NCBI RefSeq assembly: GCF_030817055.1
Contig: NZ_JAUSYV010000001.1
Span: forward strand, 3,000,001 to 3,064,000
Length of the DNA stretch: 64,000 nucleotides
Direction: 5' to 3'
From: Bacillus sp. V2I10
GTDB taxonomy: Bacteria > Bacillota > Bacilli > Bacillales > Bacillaceae
A program made the position numbers and the translations under genes. The notes beneath the pieces are model-generated. The model searched no databases, was not told where the DNA came from, and saw nothing but the letters and a program-made list of their open reading frames with translations. Position 1 is the first letter of the stretch. The number at the start of each line of letters is the position of its first letter. This document shows, piece after piece, positions 45,917 through 53,625 of the stretch.

Positions 45917-46333
45917 CTACTTTTTCGCTTTTTCATATGCTTCATGCCATTTCGGATATTTTTTGCGGATTTGTATCGGTTTGAAATTTTCTTTTTTGAC
46001 ACACACATGGTTTGAAACTGCCTGAAGTGCAAGCTCTCCGTCAGGTGTGTACATTTCGTAGCCGTATGCCACTTTAAATCCATTATATTCTTCTATCCAA
46101 GTATGTACTTTAACGGTTTCACCGTATTTCATCGGTTTTTTGTACTGAACCTGGAGATCAATGACTGGAGATATAATTCCTTCTTTCTCCATATCTGCAT
46201 AGGAAAAGCCCAGATCCTGAATCAGCTGTGTTCTGCCCACTTCCATCCATACTAAATAATTAGCATGATACACAACACCCATTTGATCCGTTTCTGCGTA
46301 CCTTACTTCTATCTCTTTTTTTGAAACATGCAT
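45917..46333 (-). CDS. yneP: Hot-dog acyl-CoA thioesterase YneP
   Basis: The 138-residue protein has the 4-hydroxybenzoyl-CoA thioesterase-type motif RYAETDQMGVVYHANYLVWME near residue 10 with its catalytic Asp, followed by YADMEKEGIISPVIDLQVQYKKPMKYG. It hydrolyses acyl-CoA esters; the natural substrate of YneP is not established. AGGAGAGG lies upstream of the ATG at 46333. It forms an operon with yneQ. Confidence 0.9.
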   Translation of the reverse strand: MHVSKKEIEVRYAETDQMGVVYHANYLVWMEVGRTQLIQDLGFSYADMEKEGIISPVIDLQVQYKKPMKYGETVKVHTWIEEYNGFKVAYGYEMYTPDGELALQAVSNHVCVKKENFKPIQIRKKYPKWHEAYEKAKK

Positions 46334-46419
46334 ATGTGTTCCCTCTCCTTATGAAGCATCCAAATTTAGGACAACGAATAAATATTATCATACCATATGC
46401 TGTCATTTGCAACAAAAAA

Positions 46420-46453
46420 TAAAGGATGGCCCTATACTAGAGGGTCATCCTTT
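46420..46453 (-). terminator. Terminator of tlp
   Basis: AAAGGATGGCCC (or AAAGGATGACCC on the other strand) pairs around TATACTAGA, followed on the minus strand by T-rich sequence. It lies 14 bp after the tlp stop. Confidence 0.72.
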
Positions 46454-46466
46454 ATAATTTTTTTAA

Positions 46467-46697
46467 TTATTTATAGCCATTCTCACGTGCAGATGCTTCA
46501 TCTCTGATTTCAGAACGGAAAGCTTCAAGACTTTCTTCACGGCGGTGGTTTTTAGCTTCAATGCGGTCTCTTTCTTCGCCACTTGAAAACTCTGCCGTTT
46601 CCTGTGCTTTTTCTATATTTTCGATCGTGTTTTGAACCATATCCTGCAGCTTTTCAACATTATCTGAACGATCATCTGGATTTGATTTATAACCCAT
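46467..46697 (-). CDS. tlp: Small acid-soluble spore protein Tlp
   Basis: The 76-residue protein has the Tlp core NPDDRSDNVEKLQDMVQNTI and the C-terminal EESLEAFRSEIRDEASARENGY, almost as in B. subtilis. Tlp is made in the forespore under sigma-G and degraded early in germination. It lies downstream of sspN in the same direction, as in B. subtilis where the two are cotranscribed. Confidence 0.95.
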   Translation of the reverse strand: MGYKSNPDDRSDNVEKLQDMVQNTIENIEKAQETAEFSSGEERDRIEAKNHRREESLEAFRSEIRDEASARENGYK

Positions 46698-46789
46698 GTG
46701 AACACATCCTTTATTAAGTTTGATTAAAATAAGAATAAATGCAAACAGTCAATAAGTTTACATAATAATATTATGGAAACTTATTTGCA

Positions 46790-46933
46790 CTACTCACCTT
46801 TTGTTTGCATTACCTGTGGATGTTCATTCGATTTATTTTGCATTTTTTTCCCTTTATTTCCGCCAAACCCTCTGGATTTTGTTCCAATGTGATTTGGAGT
46901 GAAATGGCTTTGTTTATCATTTGAATTTGTCAT
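46790..46933 (-). CDS. sspN: Small acid-soluble spore protein SspN
   Basis: I place the start at ATG 46933, with AGGAGG 9 bp upstream, giving 47 residues; the longer frame adds 19 residues with no homology. HFTPNHIGTKSRGFGGNKGK and the C-terminal HPQVMQTKGE match SspN. It is a forespore protein. A weak AATAAGTTT hairpin lies between it and tlp at about 46750-46785, but without a T run. Confidence 0.93.
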   Translation of the reverse strand: MTNSNDKQSHFTPNHIGTKSRGFGGNKGKKMQNKSNEHPQVMQTKGE

Positions 46934-46999
46934 GTTCTCTCGCCTCCTCACCATTATCTTCTCCAGTAAAGGAGCAAACATGACAACCAAGTGTTGGAT

Positions 47000-47131
47000 T
47001 TAGCTGAGCTTATCGAACAGACGCTGCTCCACTCTCTCTTCAAGCCGGTTTAAAGCCTCCTGATCCTTAAGCAGTTCCTTCTTATTTTCAAGTACTAACT
47101 CTTCAAACGTCATCTTTTTTATTTTTCTCAA
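47000..47131 (-). CDS. FbpB-like small basic protein
   Basis: From TTG at 47131 (GGAGGTG 6 bp upstream) the product is 43 residues: RKIKKMTFEELVLENKKELL then a Glu- and Arg-rich helix. This resembles FbpB, a small basic protein that works with the FsrA RNA in iron-sparing regulation in B. subtilis. No Fur box is evident upstream, so the link to iron is uncertain. Confidence 0.65.
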   Translation of the reverse strand: MRKIKKMTFEELVLENKKELLKDQEALNRLEERVEQRLFDKLS

Positions 47132-47208
47132 GCTGGACACCTCCATAGTATTAAATTCAGTTTTGCCATAAACAAGAAAAATAGTACAAGTTTTTAGAAA
47201 AAACAAAA

Positions 47209-47240
47209 AAAGACTGCTTAGATTACCTAAACAGTCTTTA
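47209..47240 (-). terminator. Terminator of yneN
   Basis: On the minus strand AAGACTGTTTAGG pairs with CTAAGCAGTCTT around TAAT, followed by TTTTTTTG. Confidence 0.88.
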
Positions 47241-47244
47241 AAAA

Positions 47245-47757
47245 TTAGATTTCAAGCAGTTTCTCCATCGTTTCCTGTGTCATCGCACCGCGGGAAATAT
47301 TTAAGATTTTTCCTTCTTCATCGAGAAAATAAGTTGTCGGATACGAATAAACTTCGTATTGAACACTTACTCTTCCATCCTTATCCAAAGCTACAGGAAA
47401 GGTCAGTTTCCGTTTTGAAAGAAATGTTTCAACATCTTCCCTGCTTTTTTCAGCATTTGTCATGTTAACAGCAAGAACAACCAATTCATCAGGGTGCTCA
47501 TTTTGCAGCTTCTGCATTTCCGGCATTTCCGCTTCGCACGGCGGACACCAAGTAGCCCAGAAATTGATCATCACTTTTTTGCCTTTTACGTCTTCTAAAT
47601 TAACTTTTTCTCCGTTTAGCATCTCAAGTTCAAATTCTGGTGGCTTATTTCCTATCTCAAGGCCTTCTTTTGGTTCCTTAGGCAGGATCGCAAACCAGAC
47701 TGCATAGCCCGCCAAAAACACAAGCAGACAAATGGCAAGTATTCGTTTCAATTTCAT
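47245..47757 (-). CDS. yneN: Membrane-anchored thioredoxin-like protein YneN (ResA/StoA type)
   Basis: The 170-residue protein has an N-terminal anchor (ILAICLLVFLAGYAVWFAIL), then a TlpA-like domain with MINFWATWCPPCEAEMPEMQ, whose CPPC is the redox active site, and a cis-Pro loop in YSYPTTYFLD. Relatives reduce disulphides outside the membrane in cytochrome c or spore cortex formation, taking electrons from CcdA, whose gene is 7.5 kb away. It lies next to citB, as in B. subtilis. Confidence 0.9.
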   Translation of the reverse strand: MKLKRILAICLLVFLAGYAVWFAILPKEPKEGLEIGNKPPEFELEMLNGEKVNLEDVKGKKVMINFWATWCPPCEAEMPEMQKLQNEHPDELVVLAVNMTNAEKSREDVETFLSKRKLTFPVALDKDGRVSVQYEVYSYPTTYFLDEEGKILNISRGAMTQETMEKLLEI

Positions 47758-47883
47758 TTCCCCCTTGCTGCATATCCCTTATATCTCATTTATATGTAAG
47801 GAAGATGGTATTAGGACAACCACCTATTTACGTTCTATTTTATTAAATCATCTCTTATTAAAAAGGACAATAAAACCCCGCAA

Positions 47884-47910
47884 AAAAAGGACGGAAACTC
47901 CGTCCTTTTC
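47884..47910 (-). terminator. Terminator of citB
   Basis: AAAGGACGGA and TCCGTCCTTT pair around GTT on the minus strand and are followed by TTTTGC; it lies directly after the citB stop. Confidence 0.85.
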
Positions 47911-47915
47911 ACAAT

Positions 47916-50647
47916 TTAGCCTTTTATTTTTTCGCGTAAGACCATTTGAAGGATGCCGCCATGGCGGTAGTAGTCGACTTCAACATCACTGTCAAAGCGT
48001 ACAAGCACTTCAAATTCTTTTACATTGCCTTCTTCATCAGTTGCTCTTACTTTCACATGGTCGCGAGGTTTAACCGTTTCATCAATCAGGACCTCAATTG
48101 TTTCTTTACCTGTTAATCCAAGAACCTCAGCACTTTCACCTTGCTTGAACTGCAAAGGAAGAACGCCCATGAACACAAGGTTGCTTCTGTGAATACGCTC
48201 AAAGCTCTCAGCAATAACTGTTTTAATGCCCAAAAGGTTTGTGCCTTTTGCAGCCCAGTCACGTGAGCTTCCCATACCATAGTCTTTGCCAGCAAGAACG
48301 ACAAGACCAGTTCCGTCTTGTTTATACTTCATGCAAGCGTCATAGATGGAAGTCACTTCTCCTGTTGGCCAATATGTTGTATAGCCGCCTTCTGTTCCAG
48401 GTGCTACTTGGTTTTTAATACGGATATTTGCAAATGTTCCGCGCATCATAACTTCATGATTTCCGCGGCGTGAACCATATGAGTTAAATTCTCTCGGACT
48501 GACGCCTTTTTCCTGAAGGTAACGTCCTGCAGGAGTATCTTTACCAATTGAACCGGCTGGCGAAATATGGTCTGTTGTAACAGAATCTCCGAATTTTGCA
48601 ACGACGCGCAAATTCGTAAGCGGCTCAACAAGACCTGGCTCTGGATTTAAGTTTTCAAAGAATGGAGGGTTTTGAATATAAGTGGAATCCTGATCCCACT
48701 GATACAATGCCTCATCTGTTGTCTGTATTGCATTCCAGCGCTCGTTATCATCAAATACTCTGCCATATTCCTGGCGGAAGAGCTCAGGTGTTACTGTTTG
48801 TTTTACGATCTCATTGATTTCGTCCATTGATGGCCAGATATCGTTAAAGAATACATCATTGCCATCCTTATCTTTACCTAATGAGTCATTTTTAAGATCA
48901 ATATTCACTGTACCAGCTAAAGCATAGGCTACAACCAGCGGCGGTGAAGCCAGATAGTTTCCTTTTACTAGCGGATGAATTCTTCCTTCAAAGTTGCGGT
49001 TACCTGAAAGAACAGATGTAACAAGCAAGTCGTTTTCAGCAACTGCTTTTTCAATCTCTTCAGCTAGGGGACCGGAGTTCCCGATGCAAGTTGTACACCC
49101 ATAACCGACTACATTGAAGCCTAGTTGGTTCATATAAGGAAGCAATCCTGAGTTCTCAAGGTAGCCTGTTACAACTTTTGAACCTGGAGCTAAAGAAGTT
49201 TTAACATATGCAGGAACTTTCATGCCTTTTTCGATTGCTTTTTTAGCTACTAAACCCGCTCCAACCAATACATACGGGTTAGAAGTGTTTGTGCAGCTTG
49301 TAATCGCGGCAATGGCAATAGCTCCTGTTTTCATTTTTGTTTCTTCACCGTTTGCAAGAATAACGCTGATTTCTTTATTTGCTTCTGCTGCTTCTAAACC
49401 AAAGCCCTGGTTGCCGCTTGGAGCAGCAAGAGCTGTCTGGAAAGATTTCTGCATAGCTGATAGAGGAATTAAGTCCTGAGGACGCTTAGGCCCTGAAAGA
49501 TTTGCTTCAATCTCAGCAAGATCAATTTCAACAACAGATGTGTATACCGGCTCATCATCTGGTGAGAAGAATAGTTCGTTGGCTTTGCAGTATGCTTCAA
49601 CAACATCTACAAGCTTCTGGTCACGGCCAGTTAACTTCATGTACTCCAATGCCTCATCGTCTACCGGAAAGAATCCGCAAGTTGCGCCGTATTCTGGTGC
49701 CATGTTGGCAATTGTTGCACGGTCTGCAAGCGGCAGCTGCGGTACACCAGGTCCGAAGAATTCAACAAACTTGCCTACAACGCCTTTTTGACGAAGAACT
49801 TGTGTTACTTTAAGGGCAAGGTCTGTTGCCGTTGTGCCGTTTGGCATTTGGCCTGTCAATTTCACTCCGATTACTTCAGGAACCGGGAAATATGATGGCT
49901 GTCCAAGCATTCCAGCTTCAGCCTCAATACCGCCCACACCCCATCCTAATACGCCGATGCCATTGATCATCGTTGTATGTGATGTGAATCCGTTCCTACA
50001 AGTGAATCTGGGTATGTTTCAAATGTTCCGTCCGCGCCTTCTACTGCATGAACAACGTTTGCTAAGTACTCTAGGTTTACCTGGTGAACGATTCCAGTTG
50101 CAGGAGGTACTGCGCGATAATTATTAAACGCTTTCTTTGCCCAGCTCAAAAATTTATAGCGCTCAGCGTTACGTTCGAACTCAAGTTCCATATTGAATTG
50201 AAGGGAATCCATTGTTCCTGCTTTATCAACCTGTACAGAGTGGTCGATTACCAAGTCCACTGTAATTTCAGGATTAATGACATCAGGATTACCGCCGATG
50301 TCTGCCATTGCTTTACGGAGTGAAGCAAGGTCTACTACAGCCGGAACGCCTGTGAAATCCTGCAAAATAACACGTGATGGCTTAAATGGCACATCAAGTT
50401 CTTTTTGCTCTGCCGTTCCCCATTTTGCTAAATTTTCGACATGCTCTTTTGTGATGACTCTTCCATCTACTTGTCTCAGAACTGATTCAAGCAGAACTTT
50501 AATTGAGTAAGGCAATTTTGAAACATTGCCGACTCCTGCATCTTCTAATGCTTTTAATGAATAATAGTTGTATGTTTTTCCGCCTACTGTAAAACTTTTA
50601 CGCGCTTGGAAAACATCGTGATGTGATAATTGCTGTTGTTTCGTCAT
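47916..50647 (-). pseudogene. citB: Aconitate hydratase, frameshifted by a 5-bp tandem duplication
   Basis: Two frames add up to one aconitase of about 909 residues. The first (49967-50647) ends PDSLVGTDSH then HIQR and stop; the second (47916-49970) begins MINGIGVLGWGVGGIEAEAG. The family reads GTDSHTTMINGIGVLGWG. At about 49975-49984 the DNA has CACATCACAT; deleting one CACAT restores DSHTTMING exactly. Downstream the Fe-S ligand motif GCTTCIGNSGPL and the second cysteine region are intact, as is the C-terminal swivel domain. Loss of aconitase would block the TCA cycle, cause glutamate auxotrophy and impair sporulation in B. subtilis, so this may be a recent mutation or an assembly error. 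Confidence 0.9.
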
Positions 50648-50777
50648 ATGTTTTCTCCCCTTTTAAATCAAAATCGAAGTGTGTCGAAACCTCGGTCTCT
50701 CCCACCAAATTATTCGCACAATTTCATCTTAATACATGTTTTAACATAAGTAAATAACAATGCTGTTATCAAACTAC

Positions 50778-50792
50778 ATAAGTAGTTCTTAT
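50778..50792. promoter_or_regulatory. Candidate CcpC box upstream of citB
   Basis: ATAA-GTAGTTC-TTAT is an exact ATAA-N7-TTAT dyad, the CcpC recognition pattern at B. subtilis citB. It lies 131-145 bp before the start codon. A further ATAA at 50746-50749 with TTAT at 50765-50768 could be the second, looser site. Citrate-responsive repression is inferred. Confidence 0.55.
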
Positions 50793-50889
50793 AGTTGTAA
50801 ACTTCAGTACTTTTTTAATATATAGAATTGTAAACGCGCACATCATTTTCTTTTAGAAACACACACTATATCCACGGGGGTGAAAGAGA

Positions 50890-51039
50890 ATGGCAAAACG
50901 CAAAGCAAACCATGTCATAGAAGGCATGAACGCTGCATCAGCACAAGGAAAAGGGACAGGATATAATGAGGAATTTTCGAATGAGCCTCTAACTGCAGCC
51001 CAAAAGCAGAATAATAAAAAACGCAAAAAAAATCAGTAA
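50890..51039 (+). CDS. sspO: Small acid-soluble spore protein SspO
   Basis: The 49-residue protein, AKRKANHVIEGMNAASAQGK and ending QNNKKRKKNQ, matches SspO (formerly CotK). It is very basic. GGGGTG lies 7 bp before ATG at 50890. It diverges from citB and is followed by a terminator. In B. subtilis it is transcribed with sspP by sigma-G; here a minus-strand gene and a terminator separate the two. Confidence 0.95.
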   Translation: MAKRKANHVIEGMNAASAQGKGTGYNEEFSNEPLTAAQKQNNKKRKKNQ

Positions 51040-51041
51040 TC

Positions 51042-51069
51042 GAAAAACGACGGAATTCCCGTCGTTTTT
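51042..51069. terminator. Convergent terminator after sspO
   Basis: AAAAACGACGG and CCCGTCGTTTTT pair around AATT; it serves sspO and the opposing gene at 51074. Confidence 0.9.
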
Positions 51070-51073
51070 TAAC

Positions 51074-51337
51074 TTATTGATCCTCAATATTAACCTCTGC
51101 AACAATTCTTGAGAGATCTTTTCTGTATTGCTCTAATGTTGCACGCTGTGTTTCTGAGGCCACTTCAAGTGCATTGTTAATTTGTTCATATGCTTCATTC
51201 ACTTCTTCTTTTAAGTGGCTTAGCTGAATGCCGTAATCTGAGCTGTCAGCGGAAAGCTGCTGGTACATATTTTCCGCCTGTGCGGTTCCTTGCTGGGCAG
51301 CCTGAAAAGCCTGTTGTTTGTCCTTATGGTATGGCAT
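51074..51337 (-). CDS. Small coiled-coil protein of unknown function
   Basis: The 87-residue protein is largely helical and Gln/Glu-rich (KQQAFQAAQQGTAQAENMYQ, then HLKEEVNEAYEQINNALEVA), consistent with a coiled-coil. I do not recognise a named family. GGAGG precedes ATG at 51337. It sits between sspO and sspP on the opposite strand, an insertion relative to the sspO-sspP pair of B. subtilis. Confidence 0.65.
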   Translation of the reverse strand: MPYHKDKQQAFQAAQQGTAQAENMYQQLSADSSDYGIQLSHLKEEVNEAYEQINNALEVASETQRATLEQYRKDLSRIVAEVNIEDQ

Positions 51338-51392
51338 ATAATTCCCTCCAGTAGTGGTGCTGATATGTAGCTTATTGTGGGATATAAATGGT

Positions 51393-51401
51393 CATATTAT
51401 A
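51393..51401 (+). promoter_or_regulatory. Candidate sporulation-sigma -10 element for sspP
   Basis: CATATTATA matches the -10 pattern shared by late sporulation sigma factors (sigma-G CATnnTA; sigma-E/K CATAnnnTA), 67 bp before the sspP start. No clear -35 was found, so confidence is low. Confidence 0.35.
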
Positions 51402-51467
51402 CAGGCTTTAATTTGTATGATTGCATCTTAAAAGTTTCATCCTAATTAGAAAGGATGGTGAAAAAAC

Positions 51468-51614
51468 ATGACCAATAAAAATGACAGTAAAGATATGCGA
51501 AAGAATGCACCTAAAGGCAATAATCCGGGTCAGCCTGAACCTTTAAGCGGATCTAAAAAAGTGAAGAACCGCAATCATACCCGCCAAAAACATAACTCTC
51601 ACCACGACATGTAA
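51468..51614 (+). CDS. sspP: Small acid-soluble spore protein SspP
   Basis: The 48-residue protein is nearly identical to B. subtilis SspP (CotL): NAPKGNNPGQPEPLSGSKKV and the His-rich end QKHNSHHDM. AAAGGATGG precedes ATG at 51468. A terminator (GAACGG/CCGTTC stem, then CTATTTTTTA) follows at 51622-51665. It is a forespore-specific protein of unknown detailed role. Confidence 0.96.
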   Translation: MTNKNDSKDMRKNAPKGNNPGQPEPLSGSKKVKNRNHTRQKHNSHHDM

Positions 51615-51621
51615 TCAATAA

Positions 51622-51665
51622 TATGAACGGCTCTGCTTCAGGCATCCGTTCATCTATTTTTTATT
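51622..51665 (+). terminator. Terminator of sspP
   Basis: ATGAACGG and CCGTTCAT pair around a 13-nt loop and are followed by a T-rich run. Confidence 0.7.
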
Positions 51666-51880
51666 TTTTTGGCTAAGCATTATCGTTCCTGATAGTTAAT
51701 AAAATATTATATACAGATTACATCCCCTCAAAGCTCAATTATCTTGTGCATAATCATCCGCCAGAAAAAGTATGACCCTTTCATTATTATTACTCTTCTA
51801 TATTTCATTTACTTTCATTCACGTAATGTCTATGAACTGAATATGATTTAAGTAGTATGGTTTTTGGAGGTCAATTTTAG

Positions 51881-52285
51881 ATGGATAAAAAAAAACGTTC
51901 AAAGCCATCTGATCTAAGCTGTATTGAAGACTGGATGAATCAATTTTTCACAGATCCATTCTCAGCTCTGCTTGATTACCATTCTTTCCGTGTGGATTTA
52001 TTTGAAACAAGTGATGAATATATTGTAGAAGCAGAATTCACAAATATAAATCCAGAAGATATAAAAATAGTAACCAATCAAGAAACGTTAATCATCTCGG
52101 CCCATCCTTCTCTATCTGCAAATGAAGATAAAGATCAGCTGGAAAGATCCATTCTTCTTCCTTTTTCGCTTGAGAAAAAAATGATAGAAGCCTTTTTTTC
52201 AAATGATATTCTGGAAGTGAAAATATGCAAAGAAGGCAGCTGTGCCCGCAACGGATGTCACATTCCTGTCCAATTTACAAATTAA
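51881..52285 (+). CDS. cotM: Spore coat protein CotM (Hsp20/alpha-crystallin-like)
   Basis: The 134-residue protein has a shortened alpha-crystallin domain: FRVDLFETSDEYIVEAEFTN, INPEDIKIVTNQETLIISA and LPFSLEKKMIEAFFSNDILEV. Size and position upstream of sspP agree with CotM, an outer-coat protein made in the mother cell under sigma-K and GerE. GGAGG precedes ATG at 51881. It carries two Cys near the C-terminus (CKEGSCARNGC), which could form cross-links in the coat. Confidence 0.9.
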   Translation: MDKKKRSKPSDLSCIEDWMNQFFTDPFSALLDYHSFRVDLFETSDEYIVEAEFTNINPEDIKIVTNQETLIISAHPSLSANEDKDQLERSILLPFSLEKKMIEAFFSNDILEVKICKEGSCARNGCHIPVQFTN

Positions 52286-52620
52286 AGCAAGATTTTGTCT
52301 TGCTTTCAGGCTGTCGACAAAGTCGGCAGCTATTTTCCTTATCTAGATGAGGTTCAAGATATAGTATGATTTTTTTGAATAGATATCAATATATGCAAAA
52401 TTCAAGAAACAAAAACCCCTTTTTATTCAATAATTTCTCTGGAAAAGGGGTTTGTCTACACTCTGAAAGCAAGATTTTGTCTTGCTTTTTGTTTTGGCTA
52501 AATTTCTTTATAGCTATGTTGACCAAAATCAGGAGCAAGCCTTTTTCTGTCTGTTTAGGTAATGGTTTAGACAAGTCCTTACCATCTGGCATATAAGTAT
52601 TGAGAAGGAGCGTGGAAGGA
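52284..52620. repeat. Gene-free stretch with a duplicated 23-bp hairpin
   Basis: The 23-mer made of AAAGCAAG, ATTTTGT and CTTGCTTT occurs at 52284-52306, just after cotM, and identically at 52466-52488. Both are stem-loops followed by T-rich sequence and may be terminators. Between them lies another stem, AAACCCCTTTT (52413-52423) with AAAAGGGGTTT (52443-52453). No gene is supported in this stretch. Confidence 0.6.
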
Positions 52621-52800
52621 TTGGGTGTATTTATTAAAAATCTCGTCATTCATGAAATTACAGGCGGCGTAGTGAATTTTGGGAATTCCATTCATACAGG
52701 GTCAAATGAAACAAGTAAGACGGTTCAGGATTCAGAGCAGGAAACGAGCGAAACGGCACCTGAAAAGATGCCGCCATTAAGAGTCCGATTCTTTTTTTAA
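52621..52800 (+). CDS. Small protein resembling GerPA/GerPF-type spore proteins
   Basis: From TTG at 52621 (AAGGAG and AAGGA upstream) the product is 59 residues. KNLVIHEITGGVVNFGNSIH resembles the GGVVNFGD segment of GerPA/GerPF proteins, which help germinants cross the spore coat. The rest is polar and acidic and ends RVRFFF. The match is short, so the family call is tentative. The gene's last 24 bp overlap, antisense, the zinc-ribbon gene at 52777. Confidence 0.5.
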   Translation: MGVFIKNLVIHEITGGVVNFGNSIHTGSNETSKTVQDSEQETSETAPEKMPPLRVRFFF

Positions 52801-52929
52801 GCCAGTTTTTTTCGGATGGTGGGTTTGAACATTTATTTCAATTTTATTAATCACCTTGTTGCCGCAGCGTTTGCATAATTGGTCTTGGTTTAAAAGCAGC
52901 ATACAATTTGTACAATAATACTTATCCAT
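52777..52929 (-). CDS. 50-residue zinc-ribbon protein
   Basis: AGGAGG lies 7 bp before ATG at 52929, a strong site. The protein begins MDKYYCTNCMLLLNQDQLC and continues KRCGNK, giving two CxxC pairs 14 residues apart, a treble-clef or zinc-ribbon pattern, then a basic tail. It was too short for routine ORF lists but the site and motif support it. Function unknown; small zinc ribbons of this kind are common among Bacillus genes. Confidence 0.7.
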   Translation of the reverse strand: MDKYYCTNCMLLLNQDQLCKRCGNKVINKIEINVQTHHPKKTGLKKESDS

Positions 52930-53021
52930 GTCTTAGCCTCCTGTAAATCAATATATGATGGGGAGACTTGAAAGTTTCTTATTAATGACTGTACTTGTTC
53001 TGAAAAACCCCTTTTAATCAT
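52890..53021 (-). CDS. Possible 43-residue peptide overlapping the zinc-ribbon start
   Basis: AGGAG lies 5 bp before ATG at 53021, and 43 codons follow (MIKRGFSEQVQSLIRNFQVS and onward), ending past the start of the zinc-ribbon gene in another frame. It could be a leader peptide coupled to that gene. No family recognised; it may be spurious. Confidence 0.3.
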   Translation of the reverse strand: MIKRGFSEQVQSLIRNFQVSPSYIDLQEAKTWISIIVQIVCCF

Positions 53022-53052
53022 ATTTTCTCCTAACTATATAAAAAGGGGTTTT
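53004..53052. promoter_or_regulatory. Hairpin covering the ribosome binding site of the 52-residue gene
   Basis: AAAACCCCTTTT (53004-53015) is fully complementary to AAAAGGGGTTTT (53041-53052). The 3' arm contains the AAGGGG ribosome site of ATG 53056. The hairpin could limit translation, or be a decayed terminator. Confidence 0.4.
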
Positions 53053-53055
53053 CTT

Positions 53056-53214
53056 ATGGCTTATTACGGTTCAAAAGGATGGTATGTTAAAAAACTGAGA
53101 GAAATGGGGATCACTAAACACCCAATTGAAAGACGGAATTTGAAATTATACAAAACCTTTGTTATCCGCAACCTGTATTTCCGATTAACTCAAGAAATGG
53201 ATGAAACTTCCTGA
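53056..53214 (+). CDS. Small conserved Bacillus protein (YflJ/DUF2639-like)
   Basis: The 52-residue protein begins MAYYGSKGWYVKKLREMGIT, followed by KHPIERRNLKLYKTFVIRNL. I recall this GSKGWYV...HPIE pattern from YflJ-type proteins; no function is known. The ribosome site AAGGGG lies in a hairpin. A terminator formed by ACTTCC and GGAAGT with TTTTTTT follows at 53206-53231. Confidence 0.7.
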   Translation: MAYYGSKGWYVKKLREMGITKHPIERRNLKLYKTFVIRNLYFRLTQEMDETS

Positions 53215-53231
53215 GATAGGGAAGTTTTTTT
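53206..53231 (+). terminator. Terminator of the 52-residue gene
   Basis: ACTTCC and GGAAGT pair around TGAGATA and are followed by seven T; the stop codon is in the loop. Confidence 0.78.
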
Positions 53232-53359
53232 GTGAGTATATAGAACTATAAAACGAATAACTTTTAAAAAAAATTACATTAATAAGGAAAATAATTCTTT
53301 TTTATAGTCGTTTTTAATCATATAATGAATATGAAACTGCTGAATGAGGAGGTGCGTTT

Positions 53360-53554
53360 ATGACGTTACTGTATGAAATTCTGTATCTTCCCACAAATTC
53401 CGGAACAATCCGTATTGACCTCTCTTACAAACGCTCTTTTTATATTGCACATGCAGAGCTGCTGGGACACCTCTCATCAGGCAAAGACCGAAATAAGCGC
53501 AAAGCGATAAAAAAATCCTTGCTGGAGCTCTCAAAACAGGTCCAGTCCGGATAA
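53360..53554 (+). CDS. Small protein of unknown function
   Basis: The 64-residue protein (TLLYEILYLPTNSGTIRIDL, then a basic helix KDRNKRKAIKKSLLELSKQV) has AGGAGG 7 bp before ATG at 53360, a good site. I recognise no family. It lies 72 bp upstream of yneK in the same orientation. Confidence 0.55.
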   Translation: MTLLYEILYLPTNSGTIRIDLSYKRSFYIAHAELLGHLSSGKDRNKRKAIKKSLLELSKQVQSG

Positions 53555-53625
53555 GACAACTTTTCAACCCCTATTTCGTGGTGTATAATAGAGGCAGATT
53601 GCAGGCTGGATCGGGGGTTTGAAAG

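Noticed and set aside
46750..46785. Terminator between sspN and tlp
   Set aside because: The AATAAGTTT stem has no T run, and the two genes are cotranscribed in B. subtilis, so I do not list it as a terminator.
52284..52488. Short repeats as a CRISPR array
   Set aside because: Only two copies, separated by about 160 bp, each a self-complementary hairpin followed by T runs; no array or cas genes anywhere in the window.
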